Shown: piece after piece, positions 47,930-58,618 of the stretch
Layout of the letters: each line of letters opens with the position of its first letter
Position numbering within the stretch: position 1 is the first letter of the stretch
From: Moritella sp.
GTDB taxonomy: Bacteria; Pseudomonadota; Gammaproteobacteria; Enterobacterales; Moritellaceae
DNA: 64,000 nt
Assembly (NCBI RefSeq): GCF_013215705.1
Contig: NZ_JABSQR010000025.1
Location: 1 to 64,000, forward strand
Direction of reading: 5' to 3'
Position numbers and translations under genes: made by a program
Notes under the pieces: model-generated
The model's database searches: none
The model's input: the letters and a program-made list of their open reading frames with translations, nothing else
What the model was told of the DNA's origin: nothing

Positions 47930-49057
47930 ATGATGAAAAATGACGTATTATTCACACCAACCAAATTAGGCACACACGTTTTAAAAAACCGTATTGTAAT
48001 GCCGCCATTAACACGTTCGCGTAGTACACAACCGAACAATATTCCGAATGAATTAATGGCTAAGTATTACACTCAACGCGCGTCTGCTGGGTTTATGATC
48101 ACCGAAGGTACTCAGATTGAACCTCGTGGTCAAGGTTACGCATGGACACCGGGAATTTACTCTGATGAGCAAGTTGAAGGTTGGAAAAAAGTAACCAAAT
48201 CTGTGCATGATGCAGGCGGCGTTATCTTTGCTCAACTGTGGCATGTCGGCCGTGTTTCCCATACCAGTTTACAACCTGATGGCGCAGCCCCAGTCGCACC
48301 ATCAGCAATTCTAGCGGATAACGTGAAAGTATTCATTGAGACGGCGCCAGGTGAAGGTGCATTGGCAGATCCAAGCATGCCACGTGAGCTATCAACCGCA
48401 GAAGTAAAAGAACTTGTCACTCTGTATGCACAAGCAGCGAAGAATGCCATGCAAGCCGGTTTTGACGGTGTTGAATTACATTGCGCGAACGGTTACTTAG
48501 TGAATCAATTTATCTCGGAGCACAGTAATAAACGGTCAGATGAATACGGGGGTAGTTTAGAAAACCGTTTACGCTTCTTAAAAGAAATAACCCAGGCAGT
48601 CGCTGACGAAGTGGGCAAAGAAAATGTCGGCGTTCGCTTTGCGCCACTGTTTTCAAGCACTGACGATGTACGCGTTTATCTTGGTTTAGTTGAAGAGAAT
48701 CCACATGAAACGTATATCGAAGCTGTTAAGACCATCGAAAATATCGGTATTGGTTACCTATCATTAGCAGAAGCCGATTGGGATAATGCCCCTGATTTAC
48801 CTGACGCTTTCTATAAAGACGTACGTGATACATTTTCTGGCATCATCATGTATGCAGGTAAGTACTCGGTAGAAAAAGCCAAGCATATCCTTAACCTTGG
48901 TTACGGTGATATATTTGGTTTTGGCCGTCCATTTATTGCCAACCCAGATTTGCCAGCGCGCATTAAGCATGATTGGACATTCAATGACGTGGATCCAACC
49001 ACGATGTACGGTGGTACCGAAGTGGGCTACGCGGATTACGCTGAATATATAGCTTAA
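47930..49057 (+). CDS. Old Yellow Enzyme family alkene reductase (NemA-like)
   Basis: A 375-residue FMN enzyme. Visible marks are NRIVMPPLTRSR near residue 20, the QLWHVGRVS segment with histidine near residue 105, and the substrate-binding H-x2-N (GVELHCANGYL) near residue 185. It reduces activated C=C bonds or nitro compounds with NAD(P)H. It closely follows the domain order of NemA (365 residues). The divergent LysR gene is the likely regulator. A terminator follows. Confidence 0.9.
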   Translation: MMKNDVLFTPTKLGTHVLKNRIVMPPLTRSRSTQPNNIPNELMAKYYTQRASAGFMITEGTQIEPRGQGYAWTPGIYSDEQVEGWKKVTKSVHDAGGVIFAQLWHVGRVSHTSLQPDGAAPVAPSAILADNVKVFIETAPGEGALADPSMPRELSTAEVKELVTLYAQAAKNAMQAGFDGVELHCANGYLVNQFISEHSNKRSDEYGGSLENRLRFLKEITQAVADEVGKENVGVRFAPLFSSTDDVRVYLGLVEENPHETYIEAVKTIENIGIGYLSLAEADWDNAPDLPDAFYKDVRDTFSGIIMYAGKYSVEKAKHILNLGYGDIFGFGRPFIANPDLPARIKHDWTFNDVDPTTMYGGTEVGYADYAEYIA

Positions 49058-49066
49058 CTAAAAATA

Positions 49067-49095
49067 AAAAAGCCTGCTAAATTAGCAGGCTTTTT
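49067..49095. terminator. bidirectional terminator after the Old Yellow Enzyme gene
   Basis: AAAAAGCCTGCTAA pairs with TTAGCAGGCTTTTT around one base, 10 bases after the stop. It also lies 58 bases past the convergent fbaA stop. Confidence 0.92.
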
Positions 49096-49152
49096 ATTTA
49101 TTACTCTTTAACAACGCGATCTATCACAAGGATAAATCGTCTAACTTATTAA

Positions 49153-50229
49153 TTAAAGTACGTCTACGCTGTTTAGATCTTTATGTGCTTGGCTTAAACG
49201 GGCAACTAGACTTGTTTGACCAGCGCGCAACCATACACGTGGGTCATAGTGTTTTTTGTTCGGTGCATCAACGCCAGTTGGGTTACCAATTTGGCCTTGT
49301 AGGTAATCTTTCTTACCTTCGTAGTAGTTCTTGATACCTTCCCAAGTAGCCCACTGTGTATCAGTATCGATGTTCATTTTGATAACACCGTAACCGATTG
49401 ATTCTTGGATCTCAGCTTCTGAAGAACCTGAACCACCGTGGAATACGAAGTTTAGCGAGTTAGTTGGTAGGCCAAATTTCTCTGAAACGTATGCTTGTGA
49501 ATCACGTAGGATAGTTGGCGTAAGCACAACGTTACCTGGCTTGTATACACCGTGTACGTTACCGAAAGAGGCAGCGATAGTGAAACGAGGGCTGATTTCC
49601 GTTAGTTTTTCGTAAGCATATGCAACGTCTTCTGGAGAAGTATAAAGCTCAGATGCGTCCATATCAGAGTTATCTACGCCATCTTCTTCACCACCAGTAC
49701 AACCTAGTTCGATTTCGATAGTCATGTCCATTTTAGCCATACGTGCTAGGTATTCACCACAAGTAGCGATGTTTTCTTCTAGTGACTCTTCAGAAAGATC
49801 TAACATGTGTGAGCTAAATAGTGGCTTGCCTGTTTGTGCGAAGAATTCTTCACCTGCGTCTAGTAGTCCGTCGATCCAAGGTAATAATTTTTTCGCCGCG
49901 TGGTCAGTATGAATGATAACTGGAACACCATAAGCTTCAGCCATAACGTGTACGTATTTAGCACCGGCGATTGCGCCCATGATAGATGCGCCGTGACCTT
50001 CTAGACCAATACCTTTACCTGCGAAGAATGCAGCGCCACCGTGTGAGAACTGGATGATCACTGGTGATTTAGCTTTTGCAGCAGCTTCTAATGTACCGTT
50101 GATTGAATCAGTGTTTACCATGTTTACAGCAGGTAACGCGAAGTTGTTTTCTTTAGCAATCGCAAAGATTTTTTGCACGTCATCGCCTGTTACAACACCT
50201 GGTTTTACAACATCAAAGATCTTAGACAT
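49153..50229 (-). CDS. fbaA: class II fructose-bisphosphate aldolase
   Basis: A 358-residue zinc aldolase of glycolysis and gluconeogenesis. The zinc-ligand histidine lies in IIHTDHAAKKLLPW near residue 110, and FGNVHGVYKPGNV and FHGGSGSSEAEI complete the site. The starting ATG at 50229 gives MSKIFDVVKPGV, matching E. coli FbaA (359 residues); an upstream frame to 50277 is not family-like. It is third in epd–pgk–fbaA, with 166 bases after pgk that include a CTATAAC/GTTATAG hairpin near 50313. Confidence 0.96.
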   Translation of the reverse strand: MSKIFDVVKPGVVTGDDVQKIFAIAKENNFALPAVNMVNTDSINGTLEAAAKAKSPVIIQFSHGGAAFFAGKGIGLEGHGASIMGAIAGAKYVHVMAEAYGVPVIIHTDHAAKKLLPWIDGLLDAGEEFFAQTGKPLFSSHMLDLSEESLEENIATCGEYLARMAKMDMTIEIELGCTGGEEDGVDNSDMDASELYTSPEDVAYAYEKLTEISPRFTIAASFGNVHGVYKPGNVVLTPTILRDSQAYVSEKFGLPTNSLNFVFHGGSGSSEAEIQESIGYGVIKMNIDTDTQWATWEGIKNYYEGKKDYLQGQIGNPTGVDAPNKKHYDPRVWLRAGQTSLVARLSQAHKDLNSVDVL

Positions 50230-50395
50230 AATATTAGCCTTATTATTTACATATTTAAGTACTGAATCATTCAGCACGAATTTTTAACATATTTTTTGCC
50301 GCCACAGCTAATCTATAACGATAGTTATAGCGATAGCCGTAGCAGCAAAACAACGATTAATTATTCACCATTAGTTGCTAATTGTTAGCTGTTAA

Positions 50396-51562
50396 TTATG
50401 CGTTTTTCGCACGTTCTTCTAACATGGCGACTGCTGGTAGTACTTTACCTTCTACAAACTCAAGGAACGCGCCGCCACCAGTAGAGATATAAGAGATACC
50501 ATCAGCCAGACCGAATTGATCGATAGCGGCTAATGTGTCACCGCCACCAGCGATAGAGAATGCGTCGCTTTCTGCAATCGCACGGCCAATGATTTCAGTA
50601 CCTTTAGCGAAGTTAGCAAATTCAAATACGCCAACAGGGCCATTCCAGATAATTGTTTTCGCTGCTTTGATCATCTCTGCAAGTTGATTTGCAGAATCTG
50701 GACCTAAATCGAAGATCATTTCGTCATCATTGACTTCTGATGCGGGTTTCAATGTCGCTTCCGCCGTTTCAGAGAACTCAGTCGCCACTAATACATCGGT
50801 CGCTACCGGGATATCACATTTCGCCATTAATGCTTTAGCGGTATCAATTAGATCATGCTCGCACAGTGATTTACCAACGTTATGACCTTGTGCTGCGATG
50901 AATGTATTAGCAATACCACCACCAACAACGAGCTGATCAGCAATTGTTGATAATGAATCAAGCACGGTTAATTTAGTTGATACTTTAGAACCACCTACAA
51001 TAGCGAGGAATGGACGAGCTGGGTTGTCCATTGCTTTACCTAGCGCTTCAAGTTCTGCAGAAAGTAGCGGACCAGAACAGGCGATTGGCGCAAACATACC
51101 AACACCGTATGTTGATGCTTGTGCACGGTGAGCTGTACCAAATGCGTCCATTACGAATACGTCACATAGATTTGCGTATGCTTTTGATAATGCGTCTTCG
51201 TTTTTCTTTTCGCCTTTGTTAAAGCGAACATTTTCTAGTACCACTAGCTCACCGACATTCAGTTCGATGCCGTCTAAGTAATCACGTGCTAGCACAACGT
51301 TATTTTCTAACGCTTCTTTAAGGTAGTTTACTACTGGCTCTAATGAGAACTCTTGAGCGAATTCACCTTCAGTTGGACGGCCAAGATGTGATGTAACCAT
51401 CACTTTTGCGCCTGCAGCCAATGCTAATTTGATTGTTGGTAGTGACGCACGGATACGTGCGTCTGATGTTACTTTTCCATCTTTAATCGGTACGTTTAAA
51501 TCAGCACGAATTAATACTCGTTGGCCTGCAAGATCAAGATCTGTCATTTTAATAATATTCAT
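50396..51562 (-). CDS. pgk: phosphoglycerate kinase
   Basis: A 388-residue glycolytic kinase. The opening ([22 protein letters not shown]) and the N-domain histidine loop ([11 protein letters not shown]) are typical, as is the ATP site near residue 355 ([10 protein letters not shown]). Length fits E. coli (387). AAGGATT precedes the ATG. It follows epd by 44 bases, so the two are probably co-transcribed. Confidence 0.97.
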   Translation of the reverse strand: MNIIKMTDLDLAGQRVLIRADLNVPIKDGKVTSDARIRASLPTIKLALAAGAKVMVTSHLGRPTEGEFAQEFSLEPVVNYLKEALENNVVLARDYLDGIELNVGELVVLENVRFNKGEKKNEDALSKAYANLCDVFVMDAFGTAHRAQASTYGVGMFAPIACSGPLLSAELEALGKAMDNPARPFLAIVGGSKVSTKLTVLDSLSTIADQLVVGGGIANTFIAAQGHNVGKSLCEHDLIDTAKALMAKCDIPVATDVLVATEFSETAEATLKPASEVNDDEMIFDLGPDSANQLAEMIKAAKTIIWNGPVGVFEFANFAKGTEIIGRAIAESDAFSIAGGGDTLAAIDQFGLADGISYISTGGGAFLEFVEGKVLPAVAMLEERAKNA

Positions 51563-51606
51563 TGTTTAATCCTTAAAGCTATCAATTTTATAAAATTTAT
51601 TTCAAT

Positions 51607-52635
51607 CTATTTCAATCTATTTTTCGCTAAGTTAGCGATGTACTGCGTGGTATCAAGTAAACGATTGGCAAAGCCCCATTCGTTATCACACCAGACTAAT
51701 AATTTGACTAAATGACCATCGCTGACTCGTGTTTGAGTACCATCAATAATGCTAGAGCGTGGATCATGATTAAAGTCTATTGATACCAGTGGTGCCTCGG
51801 TATAACCCAAGATACCGCGTAATTCAGTTTCAGCCGCCGCGTGTAAGCAATCATTAATATCTTGAATGGTGACGCTTTTATCGACTGTGATGCTTAGATC
51901 CATCGCCGTCACGTTAAGCGTTGGCACTCGCACCGCAATGGCTTCAAATTTATTGGCAAATTTAGGTAAAATACGTTCTATACCTGCGGCTAATTTAGTA
52001 TCAACCGGAATGATAGAATGACTCGCAGCACGGGTACGGCGCAAATCAGTATGATAAGAGTCAATGACTGGTTGATCATTCATTGCCGAATGGATCGTGG
52101 TGATCGTGCCACATTTGATATCAAAGGCGGCATCCAAGACACTGATCACTGGTATCATGCAATTAGTGGTACAAGAGGCACCAGAAATATAAGTTTCATC
52201 ACCGGTTAATTCGGTATGGTTAATACCATATACCACGGTCGCATCAACATCGGCGCTGGCCGGATGGGAAAAGATGACTTTTTTAGCGCCAGCAGCAATG
52301 TGTGCTTCGGCATCAGCCCTCGTACCATAGATACCAGTACAATCGAGTACGATATCAATATCATGTTCCCGCCAAGGTAAATCAGCAAGTTCGGGATGAC
52401 GGACTAAATGAATACAATCATTTTTGATTTGTAATATGTTATCGCCCAGCTGTACTGGGAAGGGAAAACGGCCATGAGTCGAGTCATACTGAGTTAAATG
52501 CGCGATCGCTTCAGGATCTGCTAGCTCGTTAATAACAACGATCTTAATTTCATCCTGACGGTTACTTTCATACAACGCACGAACAACACTGCGTCCAATT
52601 CGTCCATAACCATTAATAGCAACTCTAACTGACAT
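51607..52635 (-). CDS. epd: D-erythrose-4-phosphate dehydrogenase
   Basis: A 342-residue GAPDH-family enzyme that oxidises erythrose 4-phosphate to 4-phosphoerythronate for pyridoxal-phosphate synthesis. The NAD motif [16 protein letters not shown], the catalytic cysteine in [13 protein letters not shown] near residue 155 and the place before pgk–fba support Epd over GapA. The NH2-terminal [15 protein letters not shown] is typical of Epd (GapA has VAINDLLD). Confidence 0.92.
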   Translation of the reverse strand: MSVRVAINGYGRIGRSVVRALYESNRQDEIKIVVINELADPEAIAHLTQYDSTHGRFPFPVQLGDNILQIKNDCIHLVRHPELADLPWREHDIDIVLDCTGIYGTRADAEAHIAAGAKKVIFSHPASADVDATVVYGINHTELTGDETYISGASCTTNCMIPVISVLDAAFDIKCGTITTIHSAMNDQPVIDSYHTDLRRTRAASHSIIPVDTKLAAGIERILPKFANKFEAIAVRVPTLNVTAMDLSITVDKSVTIQDINDCLHAAAETELRGILGYTEAPLVSIDFNHDPRSSIIDGTQTRVSDGHLVKLLVWCDNEWGFANRLLDTTQYIANLAKNRLK

Positions 52636-52828
52636 AATAAAGATTGAATACCTAGTAACAAGAAACGAACTTCATTGTAGATTAAAATTAGGCATAAGCG
52701 AATATGTTGGGATAGGAAATGTATATAATTTTCAGGAAAGCATGATCCCGGCCACAAATTTTCGTAATAAAACAACATTATGATACTTTAAACCGGAATG
52801 TTGTCCTATTACGTTATTAAGTACGTAA

Positions 52829-53695
52829 TTAAGCGATCTCTCGATTACGAATTAATCCTTCTTGCATTGTGGTTGCGACCATTTTGCCATCTCGGGTAAA
52901 GAAACGACCACGCACCAGACCACGAGAACCCGAGGCACTCGAGCTATCAACCGCATACAATAACCAGTCATCCATGCGGAAGTCACGGTGGAACCACATT
53001 GAATGATCGATGGTGACCACTTGCATATTCGGACTCATAAAGCCTTTACCATGTGGTTGTAACGCAGTTGGTAAGAAACAGAAGTCGGATGCATAAGCAA
53101 GTAAGTATTTATGAATACGGGCATCGTCTGGCATTTTCCCATTGGCTTTAAACCAAATATAACGCTCTGGCGCAGACTTCTCTTCATTAAGTGGATCAAG
53201 ATAATGCACAGGACGCATTTCAATCGGTTTTTCACAAACAAACTTGGCACAAATATCATCGGGTAATTCATCACGCAGTGATAATACATGGTCTTGCTCT
53301 GACAGTAGCTCCTCCGGTGGCGGCACATCCGGCATTTGATCTTGATGATCGTAACCTTCTCGTTCAATTTGAAAAGAGGCCGTCATGTAGAAAATAGCGT
53401 TGCCATTTTGGATTGCGCGAATACGACGGGTGGTAATTGAACCGCCATCGCGAATTTTTTCGACTTCATAAACAATCGGCTTTTTAACATCTCCAGCACG
53501 CAGAAAGTAAGAATGGAAAGAATGTACCTTACGATCGGCTGAAACGGTTTCTTTCGCTGCCGATAATGCTTGTGCCATTACTTGGCCGCCAAATACCGCG
53601 CCAAAACCTAAATCTTGGCTTTGACCACGATAAATGCCTTCTTCAATGGTTTCTAATGTTAACTGTCCAAGCAGATCTTTTAATACCTTACCCAT
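52829..53695 (-). CDS. tesB: acyl-CoA thioesterase II
   Basis: A 288-residue double hot-dog enzyme that hydrolyses acyl-CoAs to free fatty acids. Marks are VFGGQVMAQALSAA near residue 35, HSFHSYFLRAG near residue 58, the aspartate of VTIDHSMWFHRDF near residue 215 and the C-terminal TTMQEGLIR with the catalytic glutamine. Length fits E. coli TesB (286). The gene stands alone. Confidence 0.95.
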   Translation of the reverse strand: MGKVLKDLLGQLTLETIEEGIYRGQSQDLGFGAVFGGQVMAQALSAAKETVSADRKVHSFHSYFLRAGDVKKPIVYEVEKIRDGGSITTRRIRAIQNGNAIFYMTASFQIEREGYDHQDQMPDVPPPEELLSEQDHVLSLRDELPDDICAKFVCEKPIEMRPVHYLDPLNEEKSAPERYIWFKANGKMPDDARIHKYLLAYASDFCFLPTALQPHGKGFMSPNMQVVTIDHSMWFHRDFRMDDWLLYAVDSSSASGSRGLVRGRFFTRDGKMVATTMQEGLIRNREIA

Positions 53696-54058
53696 AAATG
53701 CCTTTTTTGAATTCCGGTTGTTATTTTAGTACAAAGGAGCAACGCTACCCCTGTTATGAGAGATATTCAAGCGCTAATTACTGATATTGCAGTGCTGAAA
53801 TAACATTGCGTTAACTAAATTTAGCGTTTAAGCCCTAACATTAAGCTTAATAACTTAGCCTCATCGCTAACTCATCCCTAAAATAAGGACAAAAAAATAC
53901 CTTGTTCTCATGCCACCAATGAGGACATAAAAACAAGGCATATTCACAAATGTGAGAACGCGTAATTAAAGTTAGACTACGCCATCAATAATGCACGTAA
54001 TACAGTAAAATTATTTACGTTATCTCTATACAAGATAGTTAGATATTAATCGGAAAGA
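53696..54058. other. 363-base gap between tesB and iutA
   Basis: It holds the iutA terminator (53891-53939) and the probable tesB promoter. No gene is seen. Confidence 0.5.
53891..53939 (-). terminator. Rho-independent terminator after iutA
   Basis: On the minus strand CCTTGTT pairs with AACAAGG with an inner stem (CTCAT with ATGAG), followed by TATTTTTTT. It lies about 120 bases past the iutA stop. Confidence 0.7.
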
Positions 54059-56215
54059 TTAATATTTAACTTGGTAATTAAGCGTATAAGTACGGCCTCG
54101 ACCTTTATAATCAAAAGCTTCCTCATTAGAATATAAGATCTGAGCTCGTTGCCCCCACGCCGTGGTATAGTCTTTATCAAATAAATTCTGAATACCAAAA
54201 CCAAGGCTACCGACTGGCAATTGATAACTGCCCAGTAAATCAAATACGGTATAACCGTCTAACTCATTTTCATCCGCATCTTCATAATCAAACATAGTTT
54301 GACTTTGGACTTTCAAACTTAAATCTGAACCATACCAACCAACCCATGAACTGGCTTTTGAACTGCTTGCCTCTCCAGCGCTTAAATCATCCCATTTACC
54401 ATCAGTTTCAAGCTCTGAGACAACATAATGGCCAGAAGCACCGACTTGTAGGTTATCCATAACCCAATAAGAAACGAGTGCCTCGGCACCATAGACACGC
54501 TTTTTATTATCAACATCTTCGATTAATAATGTCGTTTTATTGTATTTAACCGACTTGTCCGATTCTGAGAAATACGCTGCAGTTTGGAAACTTAATGCGT
54601 CTTGCTCTGTTCTAAAGCCGATCTCATAACTATTGGTTTTAATGCCTGACATTTTAGAATCTGCAACATTAATACTGTTATTAAGTTTATAATGATCTCC
54701 AACCAAGCTATAACTGCCTTGACCATAATATTTTGCCGGATCAGGCAGATCAAAACCTTGCGAGAAGTTAGCCCATACCTGTGACTCAGCAGTGAGTCTG
54801 TAGACAGTACCTAAGTTGAATAATCCCACAGAGTAGTTCGTTTCGCCACCAGGAACGGCATCTGCCGATGTACCAGTGCCTTGCGCAATTTTCTTTTGGA
54901 TCTTGTAATCAACAAAGTCATCGATTTTATTGTTCATGTATTGATAACGATAACCACCATCGACTGACCAATTATCGGTAATATTGACACTAGCCTGAAT
55001 GAAAGCGGCAACTGAGCCAACAGTAACCCCAGGGTATCGGCCGATTTCGGCATACGTCTCATTGATTAAATTACCGGAGCCATTTGCAATAGTGGGATCA
55101 AATAACGCTTGATTACTATCGAATTTATCTAAATATGCATCTGCACCGTATACTAAGTCCACCTTACCAAAAGACTTGGCCAACGCGGTTTTTAGCGAGA
55201 ACACATCTGTCATTTGCTGTGATGCACCTTGGAAGTACGGCGTATAAGTTTGATCTTCTTTACGGTAAGAGGCCTCAACCACTAACTGATGACCAATAAA
55301 GTCAGAATCACTGTATGCCGAACTTAACATGATACGCTCTGTACCATGTTCACGGTCAGATTCGAAGCCTTCTCTGACATCAACAAATGTGTAACCATTA
55401 AAATACAAACCGTATGGAGAATCTTGCTGGCTATCATAATATTGAGCCAAGAAGTTTATGCTTTTGGTATCAGACAAGGTTACATCAACGGTTGTTTGTA
55501 AATCGATTGTTTGGTTATATTGTAACGAGCCCTGTGTAATATCTGGGATAATTATCTCGCCTTCGCTGTCATAGAATCCTTGAGTTTCGGTATAAACAGC
55601 CGAAACACGTGCAGATACCGTGTCATTACCACCAGAAATAGATTGAGCCACTTTATAATCAAGATCATCACCACTATTAAACCCTGAGGTTCCACTCACG
55701 TAGCTTTCAAATTGCAGCTCTCCACCTGACGATTTCTTGGTAATAATATTAATCACACCACCGGTTGCGCCAGCACCATAAACCGAAGTAGAACCTGAAA
55801 GTACCTCAATTCGATCAATATTAAACGGGTCAATCGAGTCCAATTGACGACTGATAGAACGTGAAGACTGTAATGACACACCATCAATCATCACTAACAT
55901 GGCACGACCACGTAAGTTTTGCCCATAATTGGTTCTGGCACCACTGCTCACATCCAAAGATGGAATTGTTGCCGCTAAGATCTCACCGAGAGTTTTACCA
56001 CCACGATATTCCTGTTCAATTTGTTCTGAATCAACAAACCAAACCGTCCCTGGAATGTCACTGATCGCTCTTGCTGTTCGACTCGCCACCACCACTGTGG
56101 TTTCTTCTTCTGACGTATACCCTTCTGCTTGAGCAGCTAGCGATACAAACGACACTGCGGATGCAACGGCGGCAGCAACGAGTGTGAGTGAATAATTCCC
56201 TTTTTTAACTTTCAT
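54059..56215 (-). CDS. iutA: TonB-dependent aerobactin-type receptor (IutA-like)
   Basis: A 718-residue outer-membrane receptor with a signal peptide (MKVKKGNYSLTLVAAAVAS, cleaved after AQA). The plug segments TNYGQNLRGRAML, SRQLDSIDPFNI and YGAGATGGVINI closely follow E. coli IutA, which takes up ferric aerobactin. The TonB box region (EEETTVVVASR) is near the mature start, and the last residue is tyrosine, as barrel assembly prefers. ATG 56215 has AGAGAA upstream; a longer frame to 56299 is unlikely. A Fur box at 56440 lies about 225 bases upstream. Confidence 0.85.
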   Translation of the reverse strand: MKVKKGNYSLTLVAAAVASAVSFVSLAAQAEGYTSEEETTVVVASRTARAISDIPGTVWFVDSEQIEQEYRGGKTLGEILAATIPSLDVSSGARTNYGQNLRGRAMLVMIDGVSLQSSRSISRQLDSIDPFNIDRIEVLSGSTSVYGAGATGGVINIITKKSSGGELQFESYVSGTSGFNSGDDLDYKVAQSISGGNDTVSARVSAVYTETQGFYDSEGEIIIPDITQGSLQYNQTIDLQTTVDVTLSDTKSINFLAQYYDSQQDSPYGLYFNGYTFVDVREGFESDREHGTERIMLSSAYSDSDFIGHQLVVEASYRKEDQTYTPYFQGASQQMTDVFSLKTALAKSFGKVDLVYGADAYLDKFDSNQALFDPTIANGSGNLINETYAEIGRYPGVTVGSVAAFIQASVNITDNWSVDGGYRYQYMNNKIDDFVDYKIQKKIAQGTGTSADAVPGGETNYSVGLFNLGTVYRLTAESQVWANFSQGFDLPDPAKYYGQGSYSLVGDHYKLNNSINVADSKMSGIKTNSYEIGFRTEQDALSFQTAAYFSESDKSVKYNKTTLLIEDVDNKKRVYGAEALVSYWVMDNLQVGASGHYVVSELETDGKWDDLSAGEASSSKASSWVGWYGSDLSLKVQSQTMFDYEDADENELDGYTVFDLLGSYQLPVGSLGFGIQNLFDKDYTTAWGQRAQILYSNEEAFDYKGRGRTYTLNYQVKY

Positions 56216-56439
56216 TTTTGTTCTCTTGTTTATGTTTACATCAAACCGAATTACGAACTCAAAGATGAATAATTCGTATTCAGCGTTAAAAATATTCAAT
56301 AACGATTTGTTAGTTAATATTTACTACTTAAAACGCATTACGCTTCAACCAATTCGCATACTGCAGGTTATGAAAACTAATCTAAATTCATCATTATTTT
56401 TGATAACATTTGTATTATTCCCCATTAACAATGGCGAAT

Positions 56440-56458
56440 GCTAATGATTATCATTTGG
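56440..56458 (-). promoter_or_regulatory. Fur box upstream of iutA
   Basis: GCTAATGATTATCATTTGG contains the perfect 13-base core AATGATTATCATT of the Fur consensus. It lies in the 56216-56583 gap, in which no gene is seen. Iron-loaded Fur should repress iutA here. Confidence 0.88.
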
Positions 56459-56583
56459 GAGGTCAACTGTTTTTTTTATAAAAACAGTAAAATAAACTAT
56501 AATTTCATACAGGTAGAGAGATAAACAACTAGGATATTGAACGTTTTAATAAGTAATATTAAAGTAACTTATTACCATAACGC

Positions 56584-58611
56584 CTACTTCCTCATTAAAT
56601 ATAGAAAGTACGCGCCACCAAGCAACGAAGCCAATAACCCTGCAGGAAATTGCCACGGGAACCAGAATGTTCGTCCGACCCAATCAGCAAGGATCATCAA
56701 GCAGCCACCTAATAAACTGGCCGTTAACAATTGATGAGATGCCCGATACTGATGCAGCGATCGCGCCATATGCGGGGCTAACAAGCCAATAAAACTCAGC
56801 GGGCCAATAATAATGGTGCATAAGGTTGTCAACGCAGCTACCAGGAGTAATAACAGCAATCGTACTTTGCGACAATCCAAGCCAATACTGGTGGCGGTGA
56901 TTTCCCCAAGGCCAACCAGATCTAAGCGTCGATGATTTAACAACGCAATACCGGCGAATAAGGCCACTCCCGCACCTAATAGATACACATCACTCATACT
57001 GACCAAATACGTCGAACCTGACAGCCAAGTTAGCAATGCGGTCACGTTATCTTGCCCTGATGACATTGCAATGCGTAAAAAAGCATCGAGTCCTGCGCTA
57101 AGCGCAATACCGGTTAATAACATTTGCGCCGGTGCAAAATTATGTTTTCGCCCCATCAACCAAATAACCGCAGTGACCGTAAACGCCCCGAAGGTGCCAA
57201 GTAACATTTGCTCATAGCGTTCAACCGTCAAGCCAAACAGTGCGCCAAGCACTAACGCTAACGCCGCGCCAGAGCTAATGCCTAATATTTCCGGACTTGC
57301 CATTGGATTAGTCGAGACCCGTTGAATGACCGTCCCCGCAATAGCCAATCCGATGCCAGCTAAAAGAGAAACCAGTACTCTTGGCAATCGCAGCTCCATC
57401 ACTGAAGTATTAAATGACAACACCCAACCGGTTTGGTTTTTGCCGACAACTAAAGCCACCACAAAGAAAACAATCACGAGAATAACCAGCGGAAACAACA
57501 CCTTTTGGATGTTTCTGTGCTGATATGCTACTTGACTGGTTTCCCTCGATTTAAGCTCAGATTGCAGTAACTTTCGATTTAATAACCAAAGTAAAAAGGG
57601 TGCACCCAATAATGCCGTCATTGCACCGGTCGGCAGTAACGCTCCGCCAACGCCCGAGAATGGTTGCACCAGCAGATCTGCCAATAACAACATCAAACTG
57701 CCGAACATCCCACTAACAAGGATCTGAGCGATGAGTTTTCTCGCCCCACACAGTCGCGCAATGGCCGGAGCGACAATGCCAATAAAGCCAATTAAGCCAA
57801 CTTCACTGACCACTGCGGCAGTAATAAATATCGCTAACGTCAATGAAATCACTTTCATTTGCTTAATGTTAATACCAATAGAGGTGGCAACCGTGTCTCC
57901 CAATTGCAATACAGACAAGGGCCTAGCAAGTAATAACACGGCAATAATGGGTAGCGTAATAAGCTGTAATACCGTGATGACACTCGACCAATCATTTTGG
58001 TTTAATGCCCCCGCCCCCCACACAAATACACTGGCCAACTTTTGCTCATTCAATAGCAATAACATGGTATTGAGTGAGCCAAAAAATAAACTGATCACCA
58101 TACCTGCCAACACCATATGCACAGGAGAAAACCCACGCTTGGCCGATAATATAAATACCAATAACGTGGCTAGTCCCCCGCCTAAGAAAGCGGGAATAAA
58201 ACCATTAATGCTACTGTTAACAGGCAAAAACAAGATGCCTAACACTAACCCGAGTTCGGCTCCGGCAGCAACGCCAAGCGTCGTTGGAGAGGCGATTGGA
58301 TTGCGTAATACAAACTGCATTACACAGCCTGCAACCGCTAATGCAAAACCGCATAATAGCGCTATCGCTAAGCGGGGTAGATACGTAAGGTGAGTAATAA
58401 GATGCTGATAATTACTCGCATCATAGTGAAATACCGTTTGCCACAATAAACTCAACCCTTGCGAGTAAGGCGCTGTCCACTGCAGTAAACTCAGCAATAC
58501 AACAGCAATAAGTGTGCACAGCAAAAAACGCCACCACATGCCTTGTTTTTGTAAAATATTGAGTTTTGCGGCATTCAATTTTGAGGTTCTAAATAGAGTA
58601 AATGTATTCAT
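56584..58611 (-). CDS. fhuB: FhuB-type fused siderophore ABC permease
   Basis: A 675-residue inner-membrane permease made of two BtuC/FecCD-like halves. The ATPase-contact motifs are GLIGFIGIVAPAIARL near residue 265 and GPLSFIGLLAPHMARSL near residue 605. Fused halves of this length are typical of FhuB (hydroxamates) and VatB (aerobactin). The ATG lies seven bases after fhuD, so it is the last gene of fhuCDB. Confidence 0.92.
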   Translation of the reverse strand: MNTFTLFRTSKLNAAKLNILQKQGMWWRFLLCTLIAVVLLSLLQWTAPYSQGLSLLWQTVFHYDASNYQHLITHLTYLPRLAIALLCGFALAVAGCVMQFVLRNPIASPTTLGVAAGAELGLVLGILFLPVNSSINGFIPAFLGGGLATLLVFILSAKRGFSPVHMVLAGMVISLFFGSLNTMLLLLNEQKLASVFVWGAGALNQNDWSSVITVLQLITLPIIAVLLLARPLSVLQLGDTVATSIGINIKQMKVISLTLAIFITAAVVSEVGLIGFIGIVAPAIARLCGARKLIAQILVSGMFGSLMLLLADLLVQPFSGVGGALLPTGAMTALLGAPFLLWLLNRKLLQSELKSRETSQVAYQHRNIQKVLFPLVILVIVFFVVALVVGKNQTGWVLSFNTSVMELRLPRVLVSLLAGIGLAIAGTVIQRVSTNPMASPEILGISSGAALALVLGALFGLTVERYEQMLLGTFGAFTVTAVIWLMGRKHNFAPAQMLLTGIALSAGLDAFLRIAMSSGQDNVTALLTWLSGSTYLVSMSDVYLLGAGVALFAGIALLNHRRLDLVGLGEITATSIGLDCRKVRLLLLLLVAALTTLCTIIIGPLSFIGLLAPHMARSLHQYRASHQLLTASLLGGCLMILADWVGRTFWFPWQFPAGLLASLLGGAYFLYLMRK

Positions 58612-58618
58612 TGCTCGA

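Noticed and set aside
56216-56299. 28-residue N-terminal extension of the IutA-like receptor
   Set aside because: The signal peptide begins at the ATG at 56215, which has AGAGAA upstream. The extension would put an odd charged stretch before the signal.
57731-58393. 220-residue plus-strand frame opposite fhuB
   Set aside because: It reflects the codon bias of the hydrophobic fhuB gene on the other strand; the minus-strand frame has clear permease motifs.
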